A program made the position numbers and the translations under genes. From positions 1 through 10,945 of the forward strand of contig JAFGVF010000400.1 in the NCBI GenBank assembly GCA_016938155.1: a DNA stretch of 10,945 nt. Direction: 5' to 3'. Origin of the DNA: Candidatus Cloacimonadota bacterium. GTDB taxonomy: Bacteria; Cloacimonadota; Cloacimonadia; Cloacimonadales; JAFGVF01. Shown in pieces: positions 1 through 7,967 of this stretch. The notes beneath the pieces were generated by a model that was not told the DNA's origin, did not search any database, and saw nothing but the letters and a program-made list of their open reading frames with translations. Each line of letters opens with the position of its first letter. Position 1 is the first letter of the stretch.

Positions 1-108
1 ATAAAGCAAAGGCTTTGAAGGAGGTATCTTATCTTTACCATTCTCATCCGACCCGGCACATCCTATTAACACAACCAATGCCATTATGTAAACTAGTAAC
101 TGCTTCAT
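1..108 (-). CDS. Lipoprotein, N-terminal fragment (runs off left edge)
   Basis: Reading the minus strand from ATG at 108 gives 36 codons with no stop before the window edge. The protein starts with a short basic n-region (MKQ), a hydrophobic stretch, and a lipobox L14-I15-G16-C17. This is followed by a polar, flexible segment (AGSDENGKDKIPPSKP), so it should be lipidated at Cys17 and anchored in a membrane. The +2 residue is Ala, not Asp, so there is no inner-membrane retention signal. A clear ribosome binding site, AGGAG, lies 7 nt before the ATG and overlaps the stop of the PorV-like gene; the intergenic gap is only 8 nt. It is therefore almost certainly co-transcribed with the PorU/PorV-like pair. 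The mature domain is out of view, so its function cannot be named; a partner or substrate of the attachment complex is only a guess from position. Confidence 0.85.
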   Translation of the reverse strand, partial: MKQLLVYIMALVVLIGCAGSDENGKDKIPPSKPLLY

Positions 109-116
109 AATATCTC

Positions 117-1124
117 CTAAAAAATGAATCTTAATCCAAGTCTATTTGTGTTGCCAATACTATTTGTAATAAACCCATAATCTATATAGAAAGAATACAC
201 TTTAATACTCATCCCTGTCGTAACATTATTAGCTGTGTAACCACCTCGAACTTGTATATATTTATTGTAATCTAATTCCAAACCTAAATGGTATGGCTTA
301 TCGTATAAGTAGTCTTTATCATATGCTATTATAAGCGAAGATTTCCATTTAGGTATGGGTTGCTCAATATTGATCCCCATTTTCGTATTATACAAAACCT
401 CATCTTTATGATTTGAGGATGTATCCCAAGTAATATCAGTTCCTGAAACATTTTGTAAATTTACTCCAAAGCCAATTTTCCCTAACCATTCTCTATCCAT
501 CAACACAGAGAGATCCGATTTTATCAACAATCCGATATCAAATCCAGAACCTGTTCCATAATTGTCTTGAAGAGTTCTTCTAATAAATTTTACATTCCCT
601 CCCATGTTGACTTGAAATGGCACTTTGAAGAAACCCCATCCTAAATCTGCTTCGTAATTCAGTTGTTTAGCAAATGAAAATTGAAACAAGTCATCAAAGC
701 TTTTGAATTCACTATCAGGAATGCCTGTTAAGTGTAAATCTGGGTCTGCTGAGCGAATATCAACATTAGTACCAACAAGATGCGTCTCGCTAAATTCTGG
801 TATTCCATCAATTGTAAGTCTTGTCCAACCTATACCTATAGAAACATTATTCGGTAAGGGTTGGCAATAAGTAAAACTATCATAACTTGCCAGTCCGTCA
901 TATAAATCAGCATGCATAAGCGATACTTCCAAATCTCTAATCTGAGCAATACCGGCTGGATTCCAATATATTGCTGAGCCGTCATCAGCTATAGAAGCAT
1001 AAGCTCCACCCATACTTAATGACCTAACTCCACTTCCAATTTCCATAAAATCACCGGCATATCTTCCTGCAAACAATGACAGAAAAACAAATAGGAATAC
1101 TGCTATTACTATCTTTTTTTTCAT
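117..1124 (-). CDS. PorV/PorQ-family outer-membrane beta-barrel protein
   Basis: A 335-aa protein with a signal peptide (MKKK followed by a hydrophobic core to about residue 19-23). Its N-terminus carries the hallmark of the PorV/PorQ (UPF0164) family: GSGVRSLSMGGAYASIADD followed by YWNPAGIA at about residues 31-61. The rest alternates polar and hydrophobic residues as in beta strands, and the chain ends in Phe (GLRFIF), the usual C-terminal signal for insertion by BAM. In Bacteroidota, PorV is a FadL-like barrel that collects type IX secretion substrates and holds the PorU sortase at the surface; PorQ is a related barrel in the same complex. The gene starts 4 nt after the PorU-like gene, and its GAGGT site overlaps that gene's last codons. 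This adjacency matches the porU-porV order of Porphyromonas. Family membership is clear; whether it acts as PorV, PorQ or a more distant paralogue is not decided by the sequence. Confidence 0.85.
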   Translation of the reverse strand: MKKKIVIAVFLFVFLSLFAGRYAGDFMEIGSGVRSLSMGGAYASIADDGSAIYWNPAGIAQIRDLEVSLMHADLYDGLASYDSFTYCQPLPNNVSIGIGWTRLTIDGIPEFSETHLVGTNVDIRSADPDLHLTGIPDSEFKSFDDLFQFSFAKQLNYEADLGWGFFKVPFQVNMGGNVKFIRRTLQDNYGTGSGFDIGLLIKSDLSVLMDREWLGKIGFGVNLQNVSGTDITWDTSSNHKDEVLYNTKMGINIEQPIPKWKSSLIIAYDKDYLYDKPYHLGLELDYNKYIQVRGGYTANNVTTGMSIKVYSFYIDYGFITNSIGNTNRLGLRFIF

Positions 1125-1128
1125 TTTT

Positions 1129-4100
1129 TTACCTCAGTATCGCCATCTTCTGTATTTTCTCAATTTTCTTCCCATTGCTCTTTGCAATCACTTTGTAAAA
1201 ATAGACACCATTTGCTAAATAGAATCCTTCGTTATCCCTGCAATCCCAAGCATGTACAGTACGAGGATACTCATGATACCCAACACCCTTTGGTAGATCT
1301 TTAAAAGTTTTTACTAATCGTCCTGAAACTGTATAAACTTTCATTGTTATCTCATCTGCCGGGGCTGTTAAAATATATGTGAATCTTGTTCTTCCGTCAT
1401 TAACAGGTTCAATTGCTTGAGCAACCACTGGGTTAGGATAATTTGCAAGGTTAAGAATATCAAACTCATCATTAACTTTAAAATTAATTATTAGCGATTG
1501 ATAATTTCCGTTTACATCAGAACATTCTGCTTTTAAGCTGTAATTCCCAACTTCAAGATTTAGCTGATAATTCATTGGAACGCTATGAATATTATCATTA
1601 TTGATTGTAGATGTTATAAAATCAGAGCTTATCATCTCTCCATTTAAATATATTCTGGGGAAACTATCCACAACATCAATCCCGTTACTGTCATAGAAAG
1701 AGAAGCTGATAATCCCATCGCTTGAAATATAACCGCCTCGCGTAAACTCCTGATCAGCTACATTAGCCTCAATTGAGGGAGCAGTTCTATCTTCATTTCG
1801 CATCATGCAGTAAACGCCATTTCTATTGATATCATAAGTTACATAATTATCATTGGGGACAACAACCCCTCCACAGTAAAACCATTTCTGATATATGGAT
1901 TCCCATCTGTATAAGCGATAATTGTCATTAAATTTATTAACCTGAGTAAGACTGTCTTCGGCAGAGAAATATGCCGTTATCTTTAATTTCTTACTATTAA
2001 GAAAACATCCTAATGAATCGACTATACTATCATCATGAATATGTATTTTGTATGTACTTATATCCAGTCCATATTTATTCATTATTGGAGTGACATCAGG
2101 TTGAGTCTGTGCTTGTAAATAATCGACAGTTGCAATTTCCAATAAAGTACTATCCGTTCCAAACCCATCGGGAATAGTTACGTTAAGATTTTCATCCTCT
2201 GAATCAATTGAATTTCCTGTTGCACCAATACTATAGAAACTACTTCCTGTAATAACACTTTTATAATTGTTGGTTGTTGAATGCTCAGGAAATCTCATAT
2301 CTTCATTGATATATGCTAATAATGACACTTCTCCATAGGTAAACTCATTCAATGGTACAAAAATAGTTCTGTATTCGCCCTCTAAAAGCGGATCTATTAA
2401 TACTTCGCTTAGTATCAAATCAGAACCTGACCGTTTAATTTTAATCTCACTCTCAGGTGAAACTGAATCACCATAATTAGCAATATCTATGCTTAGTCCC
2501 GGGTGATTGTCCTGAACATCAACAATAACTGAATTTATCGCTAAATCAGGTCCCGCAATAGTATATTCAAAGTAATCAGATTCATAAGTTTCTGCTCCTG
2601 CATGTGCAATAACTTTAACTTTAACTTGTTTTCCTGGTATATATTGTAAAGTATCCACCTGAATGGGAGAAATTGTCGTTAAGTGATTTTCATCATTAAG
2701 TACCATTGGCACAAAAAACTGTACAGGTGGAGTTAACTGCTGCTCTATTACTTGAGTTAGAGTTGATTGATAAGAAAATTCATTAAAATAACATTCATAG
2801 CTATCAATATCGTCTTCAATGAATGTAATTGCTGATACTGTAATTGGGTCATTATAAGTTGGTTTTTCCGGTTCTACTCTTACCCGTGTGATATTATTAC
2901 CTGCTACGGAAATATCTTTCATTGAAACATATTCCTTATCAGGAGACATACCGGCAACCCTCACTCTTAGTACTTCTCCCTCAGCAGTTGTAGATGGTAT
3001 TATATATGTTGTTTGGAAAACACCACCAAATACAGGGAGAGGGAATAAGTAGTTGAGAGCGATTTCATCTTTATTCATGATAATTGGTACACAACTTGTT
3101 ACACTGTCATCAAACTCCGCAGAAATTCTTATAGTATCTCCCGGGGCGTAAATTTCTTTGTCGGTAGTCAGACTAACTGCTGACCCCAAGGTATGCATAG
3201 GTAACACGGGGTCACCGAGATAACACAAAGAGCGAATTAAACAATCTCTTGGCAACTGAGCTGTTGCTCTTGCATAATAACTGGCAAGTGTATAATTAAA
3301 CGATTCTCCTACACTGTTAAAAACAGGATTGAAAACAGCATCATTGAGTATCATCCCCAAATCCAAATCATAATTAACATACCCAACCCCAGTAAAACCA
3401 AAAGTACCCACAGCTCCTTTCCCACTCTCCAAAATAAACCCTTCATTGATACATGGTTCACTTGCATCAAATGAAGAGCCATAGCAAGAAAGACTTGATA
3501 CAAAGAAATAATCATTGTTCGTTAAATTACGGACATCGCTATAGTTGAGCAAATTGAAATCAGCCCAGATTCTTCCTCCACCATGACCGATAAATTGAAG
3601 AAAAGTTAATCCATCTGTGATGCTACTTTTCAGCTTAAAAGAACTACCATAATACCCGCTTGGAGTAGGGGCAACGGTAACACTGTAAACTCTTGTAACA
3701 AAGTATTCCTCCGGGATTCCGTAGGCTCGTATTGTCTCTTCCTGCTGAGAAAAGAGGTCATGTCCCTCATTTTGTTTTCCTCCGGATGCAAGTGTGACTC
3801 TTCCTCTCCAAGGGTTACCGGAATCTTGTTGATTAATGTAATGGTCTGCTTTTTCATAAAATCCCTGTATCTCTTCAGCAGTTCTTACTGGAATTCTACT
3901 AACAATAATCTCAGGAACGAAATCTGTTCCGGCTACACAACCATACCAAATATCGCAAGCAGTTGCTCCAACTGCATTAGTCCATACTTTCTTTATTGGT
4001 ATTAAATTGTATTTTTCCAAAGAACTATCATCATTTTCGTTGTAAGTCCCATCCCCGACTAATACTGCATACTTCAATTGTGGATACTGCCAATTATTAT

Positions 4101-6186
4101 AAGCATAGGTAAGAAAATCCTTTATCCCCTGCGGGTCAGTTATCCCGGAGCTGAACTCGTCATAAATATCCTGTACATCAATAGTTTTTACTATTAGTCC
4201 CATATTTTCCCAATGACTTTGCAAGTTTTCAACACCTTCCGTTCCAATAAAATCATTTACAGTAATTATTACCAAGTCAGCTCTATTTGAATGGCTTTTT
4301 AAGTAGGATGGATAATCGGGAGTTATCTTAACGGGTGTCTTTTTTTGGTCTTCGGTAAGTGCCACATATTCAAAGACATTAGTAATTATACTATCCTGAA
4401 AAGTAACCAAATATGGCGCCGCCCCCGTTTCGCTGAAGGGAGTGATTTGGAGATTTTCCATAAATCCTGTACCTAATTTATATACACTCAAGTCAGGATT
4501 CGAGAAACCATCAATTTCAAACTGATACAAACCATAAGGCCTATTTGAAGGTTTTGAGAACTTTATATAATCTGTATCTGTCTTGAACTCACGCCAATAC
4601 TTGAGTTTTAAGTAATCAAGTAGTACAACTTCAAGATTAGTGGACTGTGTGTCACCGGGTAAACTAACATAAAGATTATTGACTCCGTGATACAAAAAAG
4701 AGTTTTGTAATGGTCTGTAGTTTTTAAAAATCTTTTCTGATTGATTATTCCAATATGTATCGGAATACTCAATTATTCCATTCTGATCATTATCAATTAA
4801 TGCAGCATTTAAACGGACTACAGCATGATGATGATAATTAGGAAGAACAGGATTATAAGTTCCTGTAAAATAGGTTAATCCATATAAACTAACTTCCGCT
4901 TGAAATGTTCTAATACTTGAATTAATGGGGTATTGCAAATCAAATTCGAAAATTTCCAAATTGGGAGCAGAGATTCTATTCCAAAACCACAAATCTTCTC
5001 TTGCAAAGTTAGGATTAAGGTTATAACCTTTTGAAAGGCTATCCATTATTTGCTGTTTCTCAATCTGAACAGTCTCTTCAAAGGCATCCGGTTTAATAAT
5101 ACCGGTTGTTTGATTAACTAATAGACCACCATTTTCTACTGCCAGTCGTGCACCGAGTTCTGGTGACAAATACAGTCGATAAACATTCAAATTCGTATAG
5201 TCATCATAATAACTTGTACTTCCATGGTTCATCTCTCCCCAAAACTCAATGCAGTCTTCGCTATCAAAACTCCCGTCTGACTCACCAGTAATCCTGATTG
5301 GAATAACTCCATTTTTATCGGCCATTTCAAGATACCTTGGATCAATATCGTCAATATCAAAGCTAAGATTAAATTGATAATCATACGCAGCTTCGCGTAA
5401 AGCATCTGTTAAAAAGCTCTTTGTAATTTTATAAATTCCATCAGAATTGACCCAAATTTGAATTGCATCTACTGATGGATTTCTTTCAATCTGACAGTCA
5501 CTATCAGTATCGATATCTCTTTCTTTTCTCCAATTTGAAGAAGTAGCATTATTCAGGAAGAAATCACTGCCACCCACATCAATATAGCTCCTTTCCAATG
5601 GAGTAAAGTTTGAAGCTGATTTTGTTCCAGTAATATCTATCATTATCTGTGCTGTCTCGATAACTCTCAAACTCTTTGTGTTATAATTATAACTGAAAGG
5701 GTAAAAAGAAAATCCGCAAAAATGTCTATCTCCGGCAAATCCTGACTGGTTTTTCTGAAGGATTTGCTCAGGGTAATATGATATCCGGCTTATTGTCTCA
5801 TTTATATAGGGGACATAATCAAAAGACTCTCCATTGAAAATGCCCTTATCTGTTATTTCAAGCTCTATATTGTTTAACATTTTATCATCATAACTGACTA
5901 ATGAGACATTTATATCTCCATCAATAGGAATTCCAGCAATGTCTGAGAAATATGGTAACGATGGATAGCCTTCCTCTCCTCCATACATTGCTTTGCCGGC
6001 AACTATTCTACTAAACTGCATTCCATCTTTAGTAATATCTTTAATCTGATAATCCGGTAAACTAAACTCCAATAAAATGTGATTCTCGTCCTCTGAAAGG
6101 ATACGGAAAGGCTCTTTTGCTTCTAGTACTGATGTAACTATAAGCAAAAGCAAAAGCAATAGTATGATATAATTTATTTTACTCAT
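1129..6186 (-). CDS. PorU-like gingipain-type (C25) cysteine peptidase with type IX sorting domain
   Basis: A 1685-aa exported protein. Signal peptide at residues 1-23 (poly-Leu core, LEA cut site), then an N-terminal region (about 24-630) whose start resembles C25 propeptides (GYPSLPYFSDIAGIPIDGD). The C25 peptidase domain runs from about 635 (RADLVIITVNDF, ITDPQGIKDFLTYAYNNW, YAVLVGDG) to about 1000 (YLGDPVLP). The catalytic pair is His868 in FIGHGGG and Cys901 in SLSCYGSSFD. Ig-like segments follow, including a CARDB-like domain at about 1211-1315 (GPDLAINSVIVDV). The end (about 1578-1685) is a FlgD-like/type IX C-terminal domain: NYPNPV, VYTVSGRLV, ANGVYFYKV, KMAILR. PorU removes sorting domains from type IX cargo and attaches the cargo to surface glycolipid; the porV-like neighbour supports that role. 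It is much longer than Porphyromonas PorU (about 1158 aa), mostly through the region between peptidase and tail. It could instead be a secreted C25 protease. The start ATG has AAGGG 7 nt upstream. Confidence 0.85.
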   Translation of the reverse strand: MSKINYIILLLLLLLIVTSVLEAKEPFRILSEDENHILLEFSLPDYQIKDITKDGMQFSRIVAGKAMYGGEEGYPSLPYFSDIAGIPIDGDINVSLVSYDDKMLNNIELEITDKGIFNGESFDYVPYINETISRISYYPEQILQKNQSGFAGDRHFCGFSFYPFSYNYNTKSLRVIETAQIMIDITGTKSASNFTPLERSYIDVGGSDFFLNNATSSNWRKERDIDTDSDCQIERNPSVDAIQIWVNSDGIYKITKSFLTDALREAAYDYQFNLSFDIDDIDPRYLEMADKNGVIPIRITGESDGSFDSEDCIEFWGEMNHGSTSYYDDYTNLNVYRLYLSPELGARLAVENGGLLVNQTTGIIKPDAFEETVQIEKQQIMDSLSKGYNLNPNFAREDLWFWNRISAPNLEIFEFDLQYPINSSIRTFQAEVSLYGLTYFTGTYNPVLPNYHHHAVVRLNAALIDNDQNGIIEYSDTYWNNQSEKIFKNYRPLQNSFLYHGVNNLYVSLPGDTQSTNLEVVLLDYLKLKYWREFKTDTDYIKFSKPSNRPYGLYQFEIDGFSNPDLSVYKLGTGFMENLQITPFSETGAAPYLVTFQDSIITNVFEYVALTEDQKKTPVKITPDYPSYLKSHSNRADLVIITVNDFIGTEGVENLQSHWENMGLIVKTIDVQDIYDEFSSGITDPQGIKDFLTYAYNNWQYPQLKYAVLVGDGTYNENDDSSLEKYNLIPIKKVWTNAVGATACDIWYGCVAGTDFVPEIIVSRIPVRTAEEIQGFYEKADHYINQQDSGNPWRGRVTLASGGKQNEGHDLFSQQEETIRAYGIPEEYFVTRVYSVTVAPTPSGYYGSSFKLKSSITDGLTFLQFIGHGGGRIWADFNLLNYSDVRNLTNNDYFFVSSLSCYGSSFDASEPCINEGFILESGKGAVGTFGFTGVGYVNYDLDLGMILNDAVFNPVFNSVGESFNYTLASYYARATAQLPRDCLIRSLCYLGDPVLPMHTLGSAVSLTTDKEIYAPGDTIRISAEFDDSVTSCVPIIMNKDEIALNYLFPLPVFGGVFQTTYIIPSTTAEGEVLRVRVAGMSPDKEYVSMKDISVAGNNITRVRVEPEKPTYNDPITVSAITFIEDDIDSYECYFNEFSYQSTLTQVIEQQLTPPVQFFVPMVLNDENHLTTISPIQVDTLQYIPGKQVKVKVIAHAGAETYESDYFEYTIAGPDLAINSVIVDVQDNHPGLSIDIANYGDSVSPESEIKIKRSGSDLILSEVLIDPLLEGEYRTIFVPLNEFTYGEVSLLAYINEDMRFPEHSTTNNYKSVITGSSFYSIGATGNSIDSEDENLNVTIPDGFGTDSTLLEIATVDYLQAQTQPDVTPIMNKYGLDISTYKIHIHDDSIVDSLGCFLNSKKLKITAYFSAEDSLTQVNKFNDNYRLYRWESIYQKWFYCGGVVVPNDNYVTYDINRNGVYCMMRNEDRTAPSIEANVADQEFTRGGYISSDGIISFSFYDSNGIDVVDSFPRIYLNGEMISSDFITSTINNDNIHSVPMNYQLNLEVGNYSLKAECSDVNGNYQSLIINFKVNDEFDILNLANYPNPVVAQAIEPVNDGRTRFTYILTAPADEITMKVYTVSGRLVKTFKDLPKGVGYHEYPRTVHAWDCRDNEGFYLANGVYFYKVIAKSNGKKIEKIQKMAILR
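6142..6159 (-). repeat. Hexamer microsatellite in signal-peptide codons
   Basis: Three perfect tandem AAGCAA units on the plus strand (TTGCTT on the coding strand). They encode part of the Leu run in the signal peptide of the PorU-like protein. Slippage by one unit would add or remove two Leu residues without a frameshift, changing only the length of the hydrophobic core. Three copies is a short tract, so it may simply reflect a Leu-rich signal peptide using TTG and CTT codons. Confidence 0.6.
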
Positions 6187-6203
6187 AAGTTGACCCTTAA
6201 TAT

Positions 6204-7463
6204 TTAATACAGACCTTTTTTCCCTATGTCTGTTCTATAAGTTTTTCCATTGAACTTGAGTAGGAGAAAGTGATTATAAGCCGAATTTATTGCTGATGTC
6301 AGGCTCGTAGATTTTGCCATGACACTGCATACTCGACCTCCATTTGTCAACATTCCCTTCTCACTTTTTTTAACACCTGAAAAGTAAATTTTTGCGTCTT
6401 GTGTTTCCAATAGTTCAGGGGCTATCTCTATCAAATCACCTTTACGGTATTCACCTGGATATCCCTGTGATGCAGCAACAACATTTACTGCATATCCATC
6501 TTCCCATTCAAGAGATAAATCTTCAATTGTGCCATCTAATATTGATTGGCAAATATCCGCTAAATCGGTCTTTAATAATGGTAAGATTACTTGGGTTTCG
6601 GGATCACCAAATCTACAATTAAATTCAACAACATTGGGTCCCCTTTTTGTTATCATCAAGCCTGCAAATAGTACTCCTTTAAATGGAAATCCTTCTTCCT
6701 GCATCGCCTTGAATACAGGTTTAAATATTTTTTCATCTACAAAATGCTTATAGCTTTTTGCTTTATCAACCGGGGCATAAGCTCCCATTCCTCCGGTATT
6801 GGGTCCCTTATCCCCATCATAAATTGCCTTATGGTCTTGTGCAAAAATAGTTGAAACAAAGCTTTTCCCGTCTGAAAAGGCAAAAATTGATGTCTCCCAT
6901 CCAATCATAAACTCTTCAATTACAACCTGATTACCAGCATTACCGAATGCACCTTCTATCATTATATTTTGTAGAGTCTCACGAGCTTCTGAGATGTTGT
7001 GAACAATGATAACCCCTTTACCTGCAGCTAGTCCATCAGCTTTAATAACCTGCGGGAAAGTACAGGAAGCTAAATATTTCTCTGCTTTTTCATAATCCGT
7101 AAAGGTCTTAAAAGCTGCTGTGGGAATTTTATATTTTTGCATCAGCTTTTTTGCAAATGCCTTACTGCTTTCTATTCTTGCTGCTAATTGTGAGGGACCA
7201 ATAACCTTTATTCCATGTTGTTCTAAATAATCTGTTAACCCTTCGGACAAAGGCTGTTCCGGTCCTATAAAAACCAAATCTATTTTCTCTTTTTTTACAA
7301 AATCTATATATGAGGTAAAATCAGGAAGTTTTGCTATGCGGAAATAAAGTGCTATTCCATCATTTCCGGGTGTAACAATTACTTCTTGTACCTTTTTGCT
7401 TTTCTTAAAAGATTCCGCGATGGCGTGTTCTCTGGCTCCGCTTCCAACCACCAGAACTTTCAT
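6204..7463 (-). CDS. purD: Phosphoribosylamine--glycine ligase (GAR synthetase)
   Basis: A 419-aa cytoplasmic ATP-grasp enzyme. It joins glycine to 5-phosphoribosylamine with ATP to form glycinamide ribonucleotide, the second step of purine synthesis. Visible motifs are the N-domain GSGAREHA (residues 7-14); FIGPEQPLSEGL; the ATP-grasp lysine segment VIKADGLAAGKGVII; AQDHKAIYDGDKGPNTGGMG (about residues 208-227), the substrate-loop signature; and FNCRFGDPETQ (about 280-292), which carries metal and ATP ligands. Length is normal for the family (about 420-430). I chose ATG at 7463 rather than TTG at 7466. The ATG overlaps the pncC stop in TGATG, and the GGAGG site lies 4 nt before it, whereas it would be only 1 nt from the TTG. 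The PorU-like gene follows after 17 nt with no terminator. Confidence 0.97.
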   Translation of the reverse strand: MKVLVVGSGAREHAIAESFKKSKKVQEVIVTPGNDGIALYFRIAKLPDFTSYIDFVKKEKIDLVFIGPEQPLSEGLTDYLEQHGIKVIGPSQLAARIESSKAFAKKLMQKYKIPTAAFKTFTDYEKAEKYLASCTFPQVIKADGLAAGKGVIIVHNISEARETLQNIMIEGAFGNAGNQVVIEEFMIGWETSIFAFSDGKSFVSTIFAQDHKAIYDGDKGPNTGGMGAYAPVDKAKSYKHFVDEKIFKPVFKAMQEEGFPFKGVLFAGLMITKRGPNVVEFNCRFGDPETQVILPLLKTDLADICQSILDGTIEDLSLEWEDGYAVNVVAASQGYPGEYRKGDLIEIAPELLETQDAKIYFSGVKKSEKGMLTNGGRVCSVMAKSTSLTSAINSAYNHFLLLKFNGKTYRTDIGKKGLY

Positions 7464-7966
7464 CAAACCTCCGTTATTCTTTCTAAAATCATTTTCATCA
7501 TATATATTGCAGACTTAAATCTAACTTCTTCCCTATTTCCGTCAAACAATTTCATGCCTGTTTCGATTTTTCTATTAATACTCACGCTAAACCAAACTGT
7601 CCCGACAGGCTTATCAGCTGTCCCGCCATCTGGTCCGGCGATTCCTGTTACAGAGCCGAAAATATCTGTATGAAACAATCTTTCTAATCCCTGAACCATC
7701 TCCTCTGCACATTCTGCACTTACAGCACCTTGCTTGAGAAGAGTTTCCTCTTTTACACCTAAAGCTATAATTTTAACTTCATCATGGTATGCTACAATCC
7801 CCCCTTTGAAGTAGTTTGAGGAACCGGCATTATCTGTCAGACTTTTGCAAACCAGTCCACCTGTGCAGGACTCGGCAAATGATACTGTTAAACCTTTTCT
7901 TATTAGAATCTCTCCCAGAAGCCCGGACTGCCTGGTAAGTTCTTCATTCAAAATATTATCTGTCAA
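7463..7966 (-). CDS. pncC: Nicotinamide-nucleotide amidase (CinA C-terminal domain protein)
   Basis: A stand-alone CinA C-terminal domain that hydrolyses NMN to nicotinate mononucleotide and ammonia, recycling the NMN made by NAD-consuming reactions such as bacterial DNA ligase. Signatures in order: VSFAESCTGGLV, AGSSNYFKGGIVAYHDEVK, GVKEETLLKQGAVSAECAEEM, VTGIAGPDGG and KPVGTVWFSV. There is no N-terminal molybdopterin-like CinA domain. An ATG at 8047 in the same frame would give 194 aa but overlaps proS by 80 nt, adds 27 residues without family likeness, and has no ribosome site. TTG at 7966 gives 167 aa, starting LTDNILNEEL, which fits the roughly 165-aa E. coli PncC. It sits one base after the proS stop, with a weak AAGAG 8 nt upstream. 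The start is therefore inferred; the gene identity is firm. The gene ends in a 1-nt overlap with purD. Confidence 0.93.
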   Translation of the reverse strand: MTDNILNEELTRQSGLLGEILIRKGLTVSFAESCTGGLVCKSLTDNAGSSNYFKGGIVAYHDEVKIIALGVKEETLLKQGAVSAECAEEMVQGLERLFHTDIFGSVTGIAGPDGGTADKPVGTVWFSVSINRKIETGMKLFDGNREEVRFKSAIYMMKMILERITEV

Positions 7967-7967
7967 A

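Noticed and set aside
3630..4005. Overlapping antisense and alternate-frame open frames within the peptidase gene
   Set aside because: Low-complexity translations without family likeness, inside the conserved C25 domain coding region.
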